Below are positions 1 to 13,847 of a stretch of 64,000 nt of DNA, piece after piece. The notes below the pieces were generated by a model, which worked only from the letters and a program-made list of their open reading frames with translations, was not told where the DNA came from and made no database searches. This DNA is from Diphasiastrum complanatum (lineage: Eukaryota; Streptophyta; Lycopodiopsida; Lycopodiales; Lycopodiaceae): assembly GCA_029204225.1 (NCBI GenBank), contig CM055109.1, positions 47,951,112-48,015,111 on the forward strand. Direction: 5' to 3'. How positions within the stretch are numbered: position 1 is the stretch's first letter; the number at the start of each line of letters is the position of its first letter. The position numbers were made by a program, and so were the translations under genes.

Positions 1-1281
1 CACAAATGCATCCAACTTATAAAGTTTGCCAAGTCTAGTGCCCTTAGCCACTATCTTACCCTTCTTCTTGATGAAACATTCATTTGAAGCAAAGTCAACA
101 TTGAAACCATTGTCTACCATTTGGCCAACACTTAGTAGATTCTTTGTTATTGTAGGAATGTACAAAACACCTTCTATGTTGATCTTTTCGGAAGATCCTA
201 AGCAAAAGGGAATGCTACCAGCTCCTTCAATCTTACAAGCTTCATCATTTGTTGTATAGATAGACTTTATAGGTCCATCATAAGATAAGAGAGAAGAGAA
301 AAACTCCCTTTTATTAGTCATGTGTGAACTAGCACCCGAGTCAATCCACCAAGGACCTTCTCCTTTGAAGCTTGTTGAAGAAAATTTGGACATCATGAGA
401 GAGTCCTCATGTGAACTCTCCTCCTCCTCCTCTTTGCTCATGTTGGCTTGGCTTTGATCTTGCTTCCTCTTGAAGCATTCCGAGGCATAATGCCCCATCT
501 TGCTACAATAGTAACACTTCACCTTTGATTTGTCCTTCTTGACTTTGGTGGTTGATGGAGATGCCTTTGAGGGTCCTTCTTGATCCTCAAGCTTTGAAGA
601 CTTCTTGAATGTTGATCCTTTGCCTTTGGACTTGCCTTTGCCTTTGGTGAAGAGTGCTTGGTCATCTCCACCTTGGATGGAAAGCCTATCCATCCTCTCT
701 TGCATTTGGCTCCTTCTTGATTCCTCGGCCATGAGTGTGCCTTGAAGTTCTTCAAGTATGGGTAGCTTACCCATAATTGCATATCCTTGAACCAAATTGT
801 CAAATTTAAAACTTAGTCCATTCAATATGAGTTGAACAAGCTCTTCATCCTTGATAGGATCACCTATGAAGGCTAGCTCTTTGTTCAATTCCTTTACTCT
901 TAGGACAAAAGTATGTGCACTCTCTCCTTTCTTTTGATAGCTTCTATAGATTTGATTCTTCAAAGCTAACATTCTAGTTTGGTTCTTAGATTCATAGACC
1001 TTTTGCAAAGTCTCCCAAGCATCTTGAGCCGAAGTGCAATCTCCTACCTCTCTTAAGAGTTCATTTGCAACATTCATTTTTATGCAATGTAGTGCAACAT
1101 TGCACCTCTTGATGTATTTGGCTTTTTCTTGAGGATGAATAGGTTCACCCTCCTTACCATTTACAATTTCCATCAGATCTTGCATGATCATGATAGATTC
1201 CATTCTAACTTTTCATATGGAATAGTTAGTTTTGTTGAGCCTTTCATTAGTATCCAAAAGATATGCATTTATAGATGCCAT
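1..1281 (-). pseudogene. Ty1/copia polyprotein, gag to pre-integrase part, cut by window edge
   Basis: Reading the minus strand from an ATG at 1281 gives one frame that stays open to the window edge apart from a single TGA at 1215-1213. That TGA replaces the Trp of the conserved copia motif SIWKVRME (the homologous element at 44.8 kb keeps the Trp). In order one sees the UBN2-type gag region, a CX2CX4HX4C zinc knuckle (CYYCSKMGHYASEC, about 520-475), the aspartic protease motif WWIDSGASSHM (about 350-317) and the GAG-pre-integrase segment near the window start. It would encode the capsid-like Gag and the protease of a retrotransposon. The integrase and RT lie outside the window. The single lesion suggests a fairly young copy, or one that could initiate downstream of the stop. 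Confidence 0.9.
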
Positions 1282-2080
1282 CTAGTCTCCTAATCAAGAA
1301 CTTCACACAAATGAAGGTTACTTCTATTGATTTGATTGAAGATCTACCTTATCCCACTTCTTAGGGACCTGAAAATATCAATAATAGACTTCCTATAAAG
1401 ATCTAAGAATGATCTCTAACAAAATCAAATCATAGAATACTAGAAACAATGCACTTGCTTGATTGAAGTAGACAATACTAGTAGAATTGTCCCTCTTTCT
1501 GTAAAGAACATTAAAGATTCCAAATGATCTGATCAAAAGTGAATTTCAGCAACCTAATATACTTCCAAAATCACTTGTAAAAGATCTAAATGAAACTTAA
1601 TGAGGATGCAACACAATCTACTATCCAATCACAAGCAAAAAATGATCAAAATTGATGAAAAATTGATCTAATTTGGTGCATAAGTCAAGCAATGGTTGGA
1701 CTGAACCTAAATCACTTTAGGCGGTGTCCACTACACCTTAGAAAAGCCTTGAAGAGTCCCCAAAACTCTGATCTTCCCTCTCCTTGAATGCTAGAAAGCC
1801 TCCTCTATGAAATCACCTCCAAAGCTCGCTTAGAAATTAATGCTTGGAGCAAGCAAAACTTGCTATCTTGGTAATGTGAATTGAATTCTAATTTGCCTCT
1901 AGTTTTAGACACCTAAACACCTGCAAATGAAGTCACACAACACCAATCTCCAATGTATTTGACTCACTTTGAGTTCTAGAATCAATGCTAGATGCTAAGA
2001 TCCAATCTACACAAGATTTAGATAAAAAATTGTGATCAAATTGAATGAAAACCAAGGATTTAGCTCATTTCAGCCTTTAG
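1282..2080 (-). mobile_element. copia untranslated leader between PBS and gag
   Basis: This non-coding stretch lies between the primer-binding site and the gag ATG of the element at 1-2774. No gene is visible in it. An untranslated leader of this length is usual for plant copia elements. Confidence 0.6.
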
Positions 2081-2092
2081 GCTCTGATACCA
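2081..2092 (-). promoter_or_regulatory. primer-binding site, initiator tRNA-Met type
   Basis: On the minus strand this reads TGGTATCAGAGC, the canonical copia PBS complementary to the 3' end of initiator tRNA-Met. It directly follows the LTR end (TG on the plus strand at 2093). Confidence 0.85.
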
Positions 2093-2774
2093 TGTAAAAA
2101 TTACAGCAAATAAGGATCCTAAAACACTTGAAATGATGAGGGAAACAATAGATTATGATTTCATAAGATTAGCACAAGTTGAACCATCAAAATCCATCAA
2201 AAATCTATGCTTGAACCTCACTAAATGGCCCAAATCCTTGAAGAAGGCTTCACACGTGTGAAAGTACCGCCTCCCACAGTCTGAGTACTATACACCAGAC
2301 CTACATTCAATCCTATAATTATTAGTAATCACAAGTACTCAAACAATTATGAACATAGAGAGCAATTGCACCATTATGAGAGAAAAATCATGAAATTGCT
2401 TGATTGATTTTGGTGAGATATCATCACCTATATATACATGATCCATCACGGTTTTGGGCAGGTATGAGTATCCCTAAACCTATCCCAAATGCTAATTTTG
2501 GTGGATCTTTCATCCCTACCAAGTTAGGGTTGGAATCTTGGAGATCTCTCAACAATGCAAAAATTACCAAAAATAGCTCCTATTTTTTCTCTCTTGTATC
2601 TAAGCATAATTTGGACTCATTCCAAAGGTTCTAACGCTTAGGGCTACTTGAGAACATCCTTATGAATGGAATCCTATGCTATTTGGCACGTGTGACAAGC
2701 CACATCATGACCATCTAACTATTTACAAGTCATATGACCAAAACTAGTCAAGCTAGAATTGTGAATTTTTAACA
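2093..2774 (-). mobile_element. 5' LTR of the minus-strand copia element
   Basis: The LTR is bounded by imperfect inverted termini: TGTAAAAATT at 2093 and AATTTTTAACA ending at 2774. It adjoins the PBS on one side. On the other side it abuts the open reading frame of the Penelope-like RT, so it marks an insertion point. It contains the palindrome TTCACACGTGTGAA (2249-2262), which is also found in other LTRs in this window. The target duplication would be the five bases from 2775; its partner lies outside the window. Confidence 0.75.
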
Positions 2775-5326
2775 GCTGGGTCGAAGGAAATGATAATATT
2801 CAAGAAGTTTATCGTAATATTGGCAGTATCACCCTCATCAATGACAAGGTGCTCTAGAGGATAGATCCAAAAAGGGTTATCCGGCGTCTCGGTTGCATTT
2901 TGTCTAGGAAGTTCCCGATACATGGGTTGTTGATGAAGCAAATATCATCAATATATCTGAACAACAATTTGAAGTCATTAATAGATTTTATTTGCTTCAA
3001 TCTTGCTAACCTTTTGATTAACCGCATTTCAAAATATGAGAGGTACCAATTACACCATAATGGTGAGCATGAAAAACCCATGGGTATCCCCCGGATTTGT
3101 CTCCAAGTGTGATTACCAAGTCTGACTATGCAATTATCTATCAACATGGAATTCCATGTACATATTGTCTCCATGTCAATAGTATTCCATTCTTCTGAAG
3201 TTTTCTTATTCCAGGATTATTTGAAATCTTTGATTCCCAACATCCACTTGTAACCGAGGTGTTTTTACCCTTGGTAAATTTGAAGGCTAAATTGATTAGT
3301 TGTTTCATAACCATTTTTAGACCATCAGGTCCATCCAAGGGTATATATTCGTAACATTTGGAGATGTCTGTGGCTTTTACACTATATATATCCTTAGGTA
3401 TGTTGATATAGAAGTTCAACTGAAGAATTACATTCCTAGATTAAAGTTGTATCCCCATTTAGGTAGCTCTTGTATGTTTTTGCCTTAGGCCTGCTCCTTC
3501 CATAATGAAAGGATGCAACATACCAAGGGCCCCTGTCAGGAATTTAGGAAGTCCGGAGAAATAGCATTCGTGTGCATTTGTGATCCATCTAAAAGAGTTT
3601 TTATGAGCTTTGAATGTGCACAAAAGATAGGGAAGTTCGTTTGAGTAGATGAAATCCTCGGGTAGTTTCTTACCCATAGTTGCTTTTATATATCTAGGGA
3701 ATCTTGAACATAATTAGTTGCTTTATCAGGGAATGGTTCAAAGTCTAGACTACCAAGTCTTTCAATAGCATCTCTACATATATCAGCATGTTTTATGATA
3801 GTGTCTTTGTCCATTATTGCGGAAGTAGGTAGAAATTTCATATGTCTAATCCAACCATTAGCAATACTATAGATACTCGTATGTTGTAAAGTAATATGAT
3901 TAAGACCTTTTTCTATAGATTGGTTTAGGTACGTACTTCTAAATATACCACAATCCATTGTTAGGACACGATCAAACTTCTTAGAAATGAAAATTTTGAA
4001 ACATTTTAAATCAGCACAAGAGCATAAAGGTAGATTTTTGATTTTGAAATCGCAAAAGACATCAAACGAAAAGTACCATTCAGTTTTGATGTTAGGCATA
4101 TATAACCAAGAAAATACAATATCGTAAAAGGACTCGTGTATAAAGCCAAAAATCTGTAATAGAATACGAGCGTAAAAATGCTTCACATAAATGGTCTCAA
4201 ACATCCTATTACAGTAACATAAATGTAAAAAGATCTTTCCCTTGTCATTGCACGTGTTGAGCTGAAGTTGATCCACCTTATTCCTAGTGATTTCACTCCT
4301 ATCCAAAACTTCATCATCTTGCAAATCAGTCAATCCTTGTAAAAGTTCAGTCTTTTATCCGGCAAGTCTTCTTTCGTACCACTGCTCTGTCCTTCCTTTC
4401 CATTCTATCTTGTAAATTTTTTTCTTTTTCCCATATTCTATCCGAAAACAACCGAACTCGAATTGTTCAGGATAAAAGTGCCATCCTTTTATTTGAGTTT
4501 TGGGAAATTTTATCTTGTAGAGTAGAAAAGCTTGGTCTTTTGAGGAGGCATTCAATTTCTCTAATGTTTTCGGCATCTCCCAGATTGGCAATAAGTTTGG
4601 TAGAAGGGTTTGCAGCAAGCTCTATAGATGTTGGCGAATAAAGAGGAGGGTGAGGTGTGACTTGACAACATCTCTAGCAGGTTTGTGTAGCCAAAGAAAG
4701 AAGGCATTCATCTGATTTTGGAAAGATGCACAAGGAAAGAGTTTACTCACATTGTTCATCATGAACCAAATGACATGATCGAACCAGACAATGGAGGAAT
4801 TGTTTTTGCATTTATTACCGCATCTGCATTTGAAAAAGGGTCTTTTCAAGTTCCAGATTCTGGCTTGGTGCATGTTGAAACCAGTGTCAAAATGTCCACG
4901 TACCCAAGACCATGTTTGCTCAGAACGAGAGGGTTCGAACTTGTTCATGCGAATAATGTTGTCAAAGGCAATGGCTGTCTCAAGAGTGGGATTCTTATTC
5001 AGTGCGGCAATTTTGCAGGCTTGTACTTCTTTTTCAGTCAAGTGTTCAAGTATGATCCAGAGTTCAATTGGTATAGGGGCGAGAAAGTTCACAGTAGGTA
5101 GACTCCAGAGTTTGTAAGCAGTGCGGGTAGACTTGAATTCGATAGTGAGGATTTGGCAATTTTTAGCTTGGCATAACTCAAAGGTAGATTGGTCTCCAAT
5201 GTCACAGATGTCTTGCGAAAAGATTTCAAGTTGTGAAGCGTTATTTTCATCCAACTCATCTAGAAAGACAAGAGGGTGTGGGGAAGCCGGTGTATCAAGA
5301 ATGGACGCGGTAGGTTCAACAGACAA
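2775..5326 (-). pseudogene. Penelope-like reverse transcriptase with long N-terminal extension, broken
   Basis: A long minus-strand coding region of roughly 850 codons has in-frame stops near 4620 and 4353 and frame changes near 3680, 3170 and 2900. The RT part is clear: a fingers motif with KAHKNSFRWITNA (about 3600-3550), motif A DISKCYEYIPL (about 3370-3335), motif B RQIRGIPMGFSCSPLWCN (about 3105-3050) and motif C RYIDDICFINNP (about 2965-2930). After a frameshift a IYPLEHLVIDEG segment follows. The IPMG and YIDD context and the KxHK motif fit Penelope-like RTs rather than LTR or LINE RTs. The N-terminal 450 codons have a Cys cluster (CRCGNKC) and no motif I recognise; I do not see a GIY-YIG nuclease. 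A copia LTR cuts the gene at 2775. A related N-terminal fragment lies at 30.4-30.6 kb. Confidence 0.65.
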
Positions 5327-7927
5327 AAGACCATTTTCTTACGTGCCTCTCCACATGCAAACTAGGATTCGAGCTTGGTACACCACTGCCATACCGTGCT
5401 CTCTTATCCAACCCGGATATGGTGGGGGCCTTTCTTTGAGCTTTCACCATACATTGTAGAACATAAAGAACTATTAAGCATTAGGAGCTCTAGCATGCTA
5501 TGATTGGCCTTAAAAATTCAATCTATTCCTCCAATGGCACCACAACTCATCAGCCACATTGATGGGCTACACTAAGGAGTTCTAACAGCAAGGTGAATCA
5601 TTTTCAAAGCAACCTTCTGCACAACGATTTCTAACAAGCAAAAACTCACAAAACCAGTCATAATTTTCACAGGCATTAAATTTTTTTTATTAACATCCAT
5701 GTCTAAGCCTTCTGTATCTGAATCCAGGCAGAACAAGCATGAGTCTTCAAGATTGCTCTCCTCAGTTTCTTTTTAAATTTCAAAGAAGTTGCAATTTGTT
5801 GATATAAAAGACAGTAGTCATTAAAACATAATCATACTAAGAAGTCTCCTAATAAAGTGTGCCGTCAGCAACTCTCCATGGAATAGAGCTTGGCCAAAAG
5901 ACAGCCTTTTCAAATTGCCTTAAAACCATTCTTCCCGCTTTAGATTGCTCATTGAAGAATCCTGGCTAAGATTTTCTTTACCAAAAACACATGGAGCTAC
6001 CATCCTCACAGGCCAAAAGGAGAAAAGATCTGCAACAGACATGGACCACCAACTTTTCCCCCAACAATTTGTGGCACTGTTTGATTTTCTTCCATATTAC
6101 TTGTTTGTTGACAACATGGCTCCAAACGATGCATCCCACCACCAGCCTCAACCCCAAAGAACGCCATTGCCACTTGCCCCCCCCCAACATGAGAATGTGG
6201 GGGAACAAGTGCTAATGTTCCCATTGCAGGGTAATGCGTTCTCAGCCGCTCCTGCAGCTTGAAGTTTGGGACCAGTTAATTTTCCCTTTTGGCAACTAAT
6301 TATTTCCATTTCGGCAATAGCACCTGTTGGACATTTTTTCTCCCAGCTTACATGCTATCTACAATTTGAGTGCTTGGAATTTGTTTTGAAGAATTATAAA
6401 TTTATAGTTTAATCTTCTTAGAAAAAATTGACATGATCATGTATCATTCCATGGGCTGATCGAGCCTATGCTCCATATCTATCACACTTCCTATTGGTAG
6501 CTAGCCTACCTAGCAGACACCTTCATACCAATCAATGCTTCAGTGATCAAACTCACCACACCACCATACTGGCTGCTAGCCCCTAGTCCCAACCTTGACA
6601 GCATTAAATATCCGTACTCCTCTTTGGCTATATTCTGACAAGTCTATCCATCTTTGGTAAACATCCAGCATGAATTACTGATTAATCCTCTTGCCTCCAA
6701 TGGATTGATGCTTTGGTAACTGCTTCATCCAGGGTCATCTTTGCACCCTAACATCACTAAATAAATGCACTAGAAGTTCCTAATCTTTCTGAGAGACCAC
6801 CAAAACCAATGACAAAACAGCATAGATTAGACCACAAGGTTCTATAGATGTGGACCATACCTTCAAGCTACTAAGTCTGTACAACAAGGTCAATGCAAGT
6901 CACAAAACCACGGCTGCAACTTTATAGACAAACAACAATTTATTTTGCTCCACATACTCTGCAAGGTGATTGACATAACAGACACATCATTTATATGGCT
7001 CCACTCATTGACCCTTACAATATTAGCATCTGTTATCTCTAGACACTTTCTTGAAATCATCTGTCTCAACTACACATCACACATAAATCACTGCCTTCCC
7101 CCAGGTACAAATACTACCTAATACCTATATTGGAATTTGGGAAAAACTGAGGGTGCTCTTATTTTTTACATACATCATTTGCACATAAATGCATAGCACA
7201 AACAACTTAAAGCATCACAAAGTAGTCCAACTAGGCTATTCAAATATCAGTTTGGCAAAAAAAAAAAACTATATATTCTGTTTTTTTTTAACGAATCTGC
7301 TCCCAGAAACGTGTTTCTGGGCAACTATGTTATTATATATATACCTATACCTTACTATATAGTAGTCTATATGAAAATTGAGCATGGCCTATGGTCGTAT
7401 GTACAATTCATCCAGTGAATGATTATAAAAATATTCCACCCTCTCCATCAACATACAGATTGATGTCAACACAACTATTTCAAATAACAGAACTGATTAA
7501 GAAGATATGGAAAGAAATTATATACAAAGATGTCTTGACTGCTCCAATACTGAAAGGCAATCTGTTGGATATCAATAACCTCAAAGCAGGTTATGTAGCA
7601 AGTGAATGCTCTGGTTGATATATGCACATCTAGATGCACAGTCAGCGCATGCTTCATGGTCAAGCATTTTCCCAAAACTAGCCATGATACATACATAATA
7701 GCAGGTAAATCTTGCTGGCATAAAGGCTTGAGCTCTATAGCAGAGAAGCAATAGCCCGTCCAATCTCAAAGGCATGAAGACTTGCACTCTTTAATAAAGG
7801 AAGTCAGAGGCCGGTGGCCATAAAATATAGCTACCATAGATTGAAACACGTTTGCTGGCAATGGCTGAATGTGATAAGCTTAGATCGAAGTCACATCAAT
7901 GCATAAGTCACTCACCAAACTCCTGTA
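5327..7927. other. intergenic, no gene recognised
   Basis: No coding signal, tRNA or element boundary is recognised here. Short open frames around 5945-6262 overlap on both strands and show no family motif. The stretch next to 7927 should contain the 3' UTR of the DUF2358 gene. Confidence 0.5.
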
Positions 7928-9734
7928 TCAACCAAGCAAGGCCACAGTACTTTCCATAGCCAAGTAAAACCGTACCCAGGTAAACTGCTCCAAAAATGGT
8001 GCTGATGAACCGAGATGTAACCAAACTCTGTAGAAAAAGGTAGGCGTTGGTGTTGTATGGACTCCTGCAACCCTTACAAGATCCAATACTGTCACAGATT
8101 TGAATTTGGGAGGTGAATTGATGACAATATTATCAACTTTGTGTTCATAAATCTTCCCCTCTTTATCCAGCTTATACTCAGAGGTTCCATCAAACCGACC
8201 TTGCGCCTCCCAAGGAACACGAGGAATTCCTCGGACCGTCCAACGAACAGTGATCACCTTTTCAGATGGCTGCCACACTCTCAATATATCCACCCATATA
8301 ACTCTAAAAAATATTTGACCATGAAAACGAAGAGCCCAAAATATAAGCTTATAATTGTGTATCCCAGAGAAAGTGTTCAAAGGATCCTTGAAAGTGATAT
8401 CTTCTCTGCAAACCCACGAGACAAAGTAAATGCTTTGAAAAGCCTGCTACATTATGGTCAACATTATAGACGAGACAAAGTAAGTAGCCCAACTAAGCAA
8501 TCACAGTGCAGATTTAAACAATTGCACACAAGCGTGTGAAGATAGTACTGAAAATGCATAGTTTAGGAATGGACCACTATTGCAAAAAAAACCACTTAAA
8601 TTCACTGCAGGTCAAGGACTCAGGAGCCTCCACATAGCTATGCTACCATATCACATAGGGCACGAGACAGTAAGCCTTTATTCTAGCAGCAGTTCAACTC
8701 ACTAATTTCTACTAAGGTTTTGCATCGTGGTTTCCAAGGGGCCTTGAACCTGGGACCAAAGAAACTTTGGATGCCAAAGTAACCAACTCAGCCAACCCTT
8801 GGATGCTGCACTAAGGTTTTTGAAAAGATAGTAATGACAATGAGTTCCCAATCATTTGCCTCAACAGTGTGCTCATTTGCAAGATTGCAACCACAAATTG
8901 CAGAACAAACCGGGGAGAAACAGATGGATCCAATTTGATGTCTTCAACTAGTAAAAAGATGGAATCTCTTTAAAACGCAATGAATTATCTTATACTTGTG
9001 AAGATAGGATAATTGAAACTTGAAATCACCAAATACCTGTAAATCTCGTAGTTAAGATCTTTATGAAACATGCTAGGCAGCTCCTCTCTTAAGGTGCGTA
9101 TGGCATAGCCAGTATTAACGTGGTAATTGTCTCCCCCTGGACTCTCCTGCTTCTGCCTTGATGCAGGAGGGGTGGTGCTCTGGACTCCCGCGCTAGACTT
9201 GGAAGCAACAGGCAACCCATTTTGTTGCTTTTGCGCAATCCTCTGGTCCACAGACACACCCCATTCAGAATGTGGCTTTCGATGAAAAACAATAAGACTA
9301 CTAGGGTTTGCATTAAGATGGTCGTCAGAAACACTCCTCAATTGCACATCAGAGACCAGCCAAGGCAGGGAGGGCAGCATCATCAGCCTGCCAGGATCAA
9401 CGTCAGCTACCGCTGTGCGATCGGATGACAAAGCATGGCTAGGATTTGACACCGCTTCCAGCACCACCACCTGCCGCTGCTGCTGGTTCGTCTGCCCTCT
9501 GAGATTCTCAGCCTTCAAAGGTTTCAGAGCCTGGGAGTGGCCAAGAATGGTGAGGCGAGGGTGATGATGGCAACAGAAATGTGCTGCTGCTGTTGGCTTG
9601 ACATGGGCGATGGTGGTGGAGAGAGGAAGGGGATCGTCAGGGTGCAGTGCGAGTCTGTGAAAGGGGGAGAGGTCTGGCAAAGATTTGGCCATGACTACAA
9701 GAAGAGAAAAAGCCAATACAAACCGTTCCACCAC
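7928..9734 (-). CDS. DUF2358 family protein, probably plastid targeted
   Basis: Two exons on the minus strand: 9734-9037 and 8405-7928. They join at AG/GTATTT and TTTGCAG/A and give 391 codons in one frame. The second half is a typical plant DUF2358 domain of the NTF2-like fold. It has GYAIRTLREELPSMFHKDLN at the end of exon 1 and FKDPLNTFSGIHNYKLIFWA, then RWTVRGIPRVPWEAQGRFDG and YKLDKEGKIYEHKVDNI, in exon 2. The biochemical role of the family is unknown. The first 200 residues are weakly conserved and Ser/Pro/His rich, consistent with a transit peptide; a second Met at residue 15 is an alternative start. No disruption is seen and the intron is ordinary (631 bases). It stands alone, with no related gene beside it. 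Confidence 0.88.
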
Positions 9735-10060
9735 CTCTTCTGCACTTGCACTCTGTGTTCCATACTACCACTACCACTACTCCATAAAACACAACAATAA
9801 AACAAATCCAAGAGAAAGAGGAAAGAGAAGAAGAGGAAGAGGAGGAGGCGAGAAGGATGAGATATGGATGCGAACAAACTCAAGACGAAGAAGAAGAAGA
9901 GGAGGAAGAGGAGAAGATATGGATGCGAATATATATTGTGTTGAGATAGAAGATCCCAAACCCATTTGAGTGGATGGGATGATGGCAGCCACTTCGCATT
10001 TATAGGCTATAAGGAAGTCCACATCTCATCTCAAAGTTGCCATATCTCATGAGCTGTTCG
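9735..10060 (-). promoter_or_regulatory. probable promoter and 5' UTR of the DUF2358 gene
   Basis: Immediately upstream of the start codon the minus strand is strongly pyrimidine rich (plus strand GAA/GAGGA runs at about 9805-9920). Such CT-rich leaders are common in plant 5' UTRs. No clear TATA box was placed. Confidence 0.4.
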
Positions 10061-11100
10061 TTACCTCTCTTTCTTCATGTGTGGATAGGGAGATCATTTT
10101 GGTTATTGGATGTCACCCACATCTTGGATCTAGCCAAATGTATGTTTATCCAAATGTATGTTTATTGGATGTTGGTTGCATCTTGAAACTAGCCCAATCA
10201 CAATCTCCACGCAAAGGTATTTACCTAGGTTTTAACCCACAATTTCTTTTTCCTCCATTTTGAGTCCCCCTATATCGCACACCCAATGCCCATCTATCTT
10301 TCTCACATATGAAACTACTCGGAGTAAAGAAAGCAATTTGGCCTTAATCAAGAACGTTTAGGAGCATATTATAGTGCAAAGTCATAATTTTTAGCCCACA
10401 AAAGACTTTTCACCTATAGAAAGAAGACTGCCTTACCATCATTTATTCTTGAGACGGGATTTTTTAGTGAACTTTCCACCAGATTTAACGGACACTCAAT
10501 TATGGCAAGGCCTCAACTTAATTCTAGAGTTGTTGTACATGATGAAAAGGTCTAAAAGGTCTATTTTACTATATGTGAAGGCTTTTCATATTTTTTGAAC
10601 TAAAATGAAAATTAACTCCATCATGGAAAATTCCTCATTTTTTTTGAGACAGAGTTGTTGAAGTAGAATTCCACTTCTTGACCCTCTTGTCATAGCCATC
10701 AAGCAATTTTGTTTATGCCCACAAGGAGAGACCTACAATTTTGAACATAATCTTGATGCAAGATTTCAGCACCTACAAAATGACACTAAATCTTAAACAT
10801 GATATTGGGCCAACAGAAATACATGAGATCTTGATTCGGGTAGAGTTTACATTTTTACATAATATCTTGGTGCAAGCAAAGCCTACATATATACTCTAAA
10901 TTTTGAGACTACAAGATCGAGCATTCAATATCTTGATGCCAATCTTGAAGCATCAAGTAGTTGGCAATGGCTACTCAACTCAAGAGGCAACAACAATCAC
11001 TTGAGTTAAATTTTGAAGACTCATGTAGCTATCTATGCAACCATGACTCAAGGGGGAGCTCTACATTTCTTGACTTCAATCTTGAAGCTATTGCCATGGC
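10061..11100. other. intergenic, nothing recognised
   Basis: AT-rich sequence with short unsupported open frames only. No motif or repeat boundary is recognised. Confidence 0.45.
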
Positions 11101-12076
11101 AAGCTAAGAGTACTCTGCTAGGGAATGGTCCGCGACGACAGATCGGGCGGGTCGAACAATCGGATCGCGGGACGATCCTACTACTCCGTGGAAGCAGCAT
11201 TTGATCGATTTCCCTCAGTGTGTGCACTACTATCACAATAGGCAAACACAAGATTAAACTAGAGCTTGATTGCGCGGTAGTTTGCGGAAGCAGAAGAGCA
11301 GACAATTAGACAAAGCAGTAAGAATGTTAGACAGGAAGACGTAGTAGCTTAAACACACAATATTGACAAGAACTCTGAACGCAATAAAGACAGTGATTGA
11401 TTCAAATAAGTGCATAGAAATACACGTCAGTTTAACGCTATGAGCACAAAACAATAGCGGGCGAAACCACATGCTCAAAAAGCTAACTCCGCTATGTAAA
11501 AGCTATGAGCTTATTACTGACAATCAGTCTGAGGAAAGAGTTGATGCATGAAAGCATCTGCAGTGTCTATCTCGTTGAAAAAAATGCTATGATTAGTTGC
11601 AAATCGGTTAGAATACATAGTCATCTATGTACAATTTACAATTTTGCAGATGAGTGTACAAAAATGGCATGGAGTCGTTGTGCCGTCTGGAGGAGATCGT
11701 GGCGGCTGTTGTCATTGTCAAGTTAGTTACACAGTATAAGAAGTGAGCGTGAGAAGGCTTCGACTATTCAAACGTTGAGCGAGGTTGCTGACATGGCCAA
11801 ATGAGTTGGAGTAGTTGATAAGCCGATATGTCGAACAAGTCGGTTAAGTTGATATGTCGATTGAGTCGACAAGTCGGCCTCACCGATATGTTAGCCAAGT
11901 CGGGCTTCTCCGATATGTCGGCCTCCTCGATAAGCCGTCAAGCCCAATAAGTCGGGTGTCTTTTTCTTGCTTGTCTTTAGTAATAGAGTTGTGCGACAAT
12001 GCATGTAAATTTGCAGCGTTATGAATGGAACTAGATTAATATGGGATTTAGGAGAGTAGAGGAGATAAATCCAACA
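11101..12076 (-). mobile_element. 3' LTR of a minus-strand copia (outer end not fixed)
   Basis: The plus strand ends in CCAACA at 12076, so the minus-strand LTR begins TGTTGG there. It directly follows a polypurine tract (plus CCCCCTTTAA, 12077-12086) and the end of the RNase H reading frame. The same TGTTGG start and purine tract are seen at 40003 and 58840. The left limit is a guess; I could not find the second terminus. Confidence 0.55.
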
Positions 12077-12086
12077 CCCCCTTTAA

Positions 12087-12831
<745 letters not shown>

Positions 12832-13077
12832 TTATTAACGTCTTTTTTCATGCCCAAAGGCATATAATACGAAACAAGTACATCGAAATGGATGGCACCA
12901 AAACGGAGCAATGTCGTGAAATCAACAAATCTAAAACCAAACTAACTAAGAAGAAAAAACTATCTCTTCAATGCTCTAGCTCTCAACCTAACTCCGAACA
13001 ATAAGCTTCAATGAAAGGCTCTCACGCAGGAGGCAACTTTAAATACAGTCTGAAAATTCTATATTGACTAAAAGCTC

Positions 13078-13847
13078 TCACGTAGGAGGCGTCATTGAGT
13101 GATGAGTTCCGGATGGGGTGACTAGAAAATGTCTACCATCTCGAAAAATAACCCTTTTTCCTATTGCATTTGCTTCCTCAATGCGCTGCTTCCGTTCCTT
13201 CCACTGTAATGCAGTTAGATCCTCATAAACGAAAATGTTACTGCCTTTAAGACGTCCACGACACTAAAGAACTTCATTATGATAATCAGTGTATTTGAAA
13301 CAGATGAAGACAACTGAAGAGTCGAACTTACTGTGCCAAGCTGCTTCCACGATGCCTTCCTCTTCCTCATAGGAAAGTGAGGCCAGAATTCTTTGGTTGC
13401 AAGCAGGAAGTCAGTTTCGGAAGGACCTCTAACACGGACGTTTTGAGATTTGTATTCTCGTTTGGCTTGTTCTTCCATCACCTGTGAAACCATCTGATTA
13501 TTTTTTGCTTCGGTATTTTTGAGCATGTCGGCCCAACTTTTTGTCAAGGTCTGAATTTTCTCCTCTAGTGCCTTGACCTTACCAGGGTTCACTTCTGGAG
13601 CTTTGCTAAATGCATCCATTTGAGCTTTGAGGCTTGCATTTTCCGTTTCAAGTGTAGTTACTCATTCTTGAAGAGCCAACAGATCCATGTGCATACTAGT
13701 TATGAAAGACATCAGACCGGAAAGGGGTGGCGCACTACATGTATCACATAGATCGCCCAAGAGTGTCATAGAAGCAAGAGCTGGAGATGAGGCAGAAAGA
13801 GGAGGTGATGGAACAGTTTGCTTCTTTCCTTTTCGACAGGTAGTAAC
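13078..13847 (-). pseudogene. LINE-type ORF1-like protein (coiled coil plus RRM-like domain)
   Basis: On the minus strand a coding region runs from about 13847 to a TGA at 13080-13078. It shows a Ser/Pro-rich start, then a coiled coil (TLETENASLKAQ, then KVKALEEKIQTLTKSWADM), then SQNVRVRGPSE. The C-terminal half has KGSNIFVYEDLTALQWKER and IGKRVIFRDGRHFLVTP. Coiled coil, then N(V/I)RVRG, then an ED..tXXQ..R..I..A...GK...F..G pattern is typical of L1-like ORF1p, the RNA-binding nucleocapsid of non-LTR retrotransposons. There is one in-frame TGA near 13660 and a frameshift near 13385. ORF2 (endonuclease and RT) is absent. Confidence 0.6.

Noticed and set aside
5945-6262. Several overlapping short frames on both strands
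   Set aside because: No family motif and mutual overlap; compositional accident.
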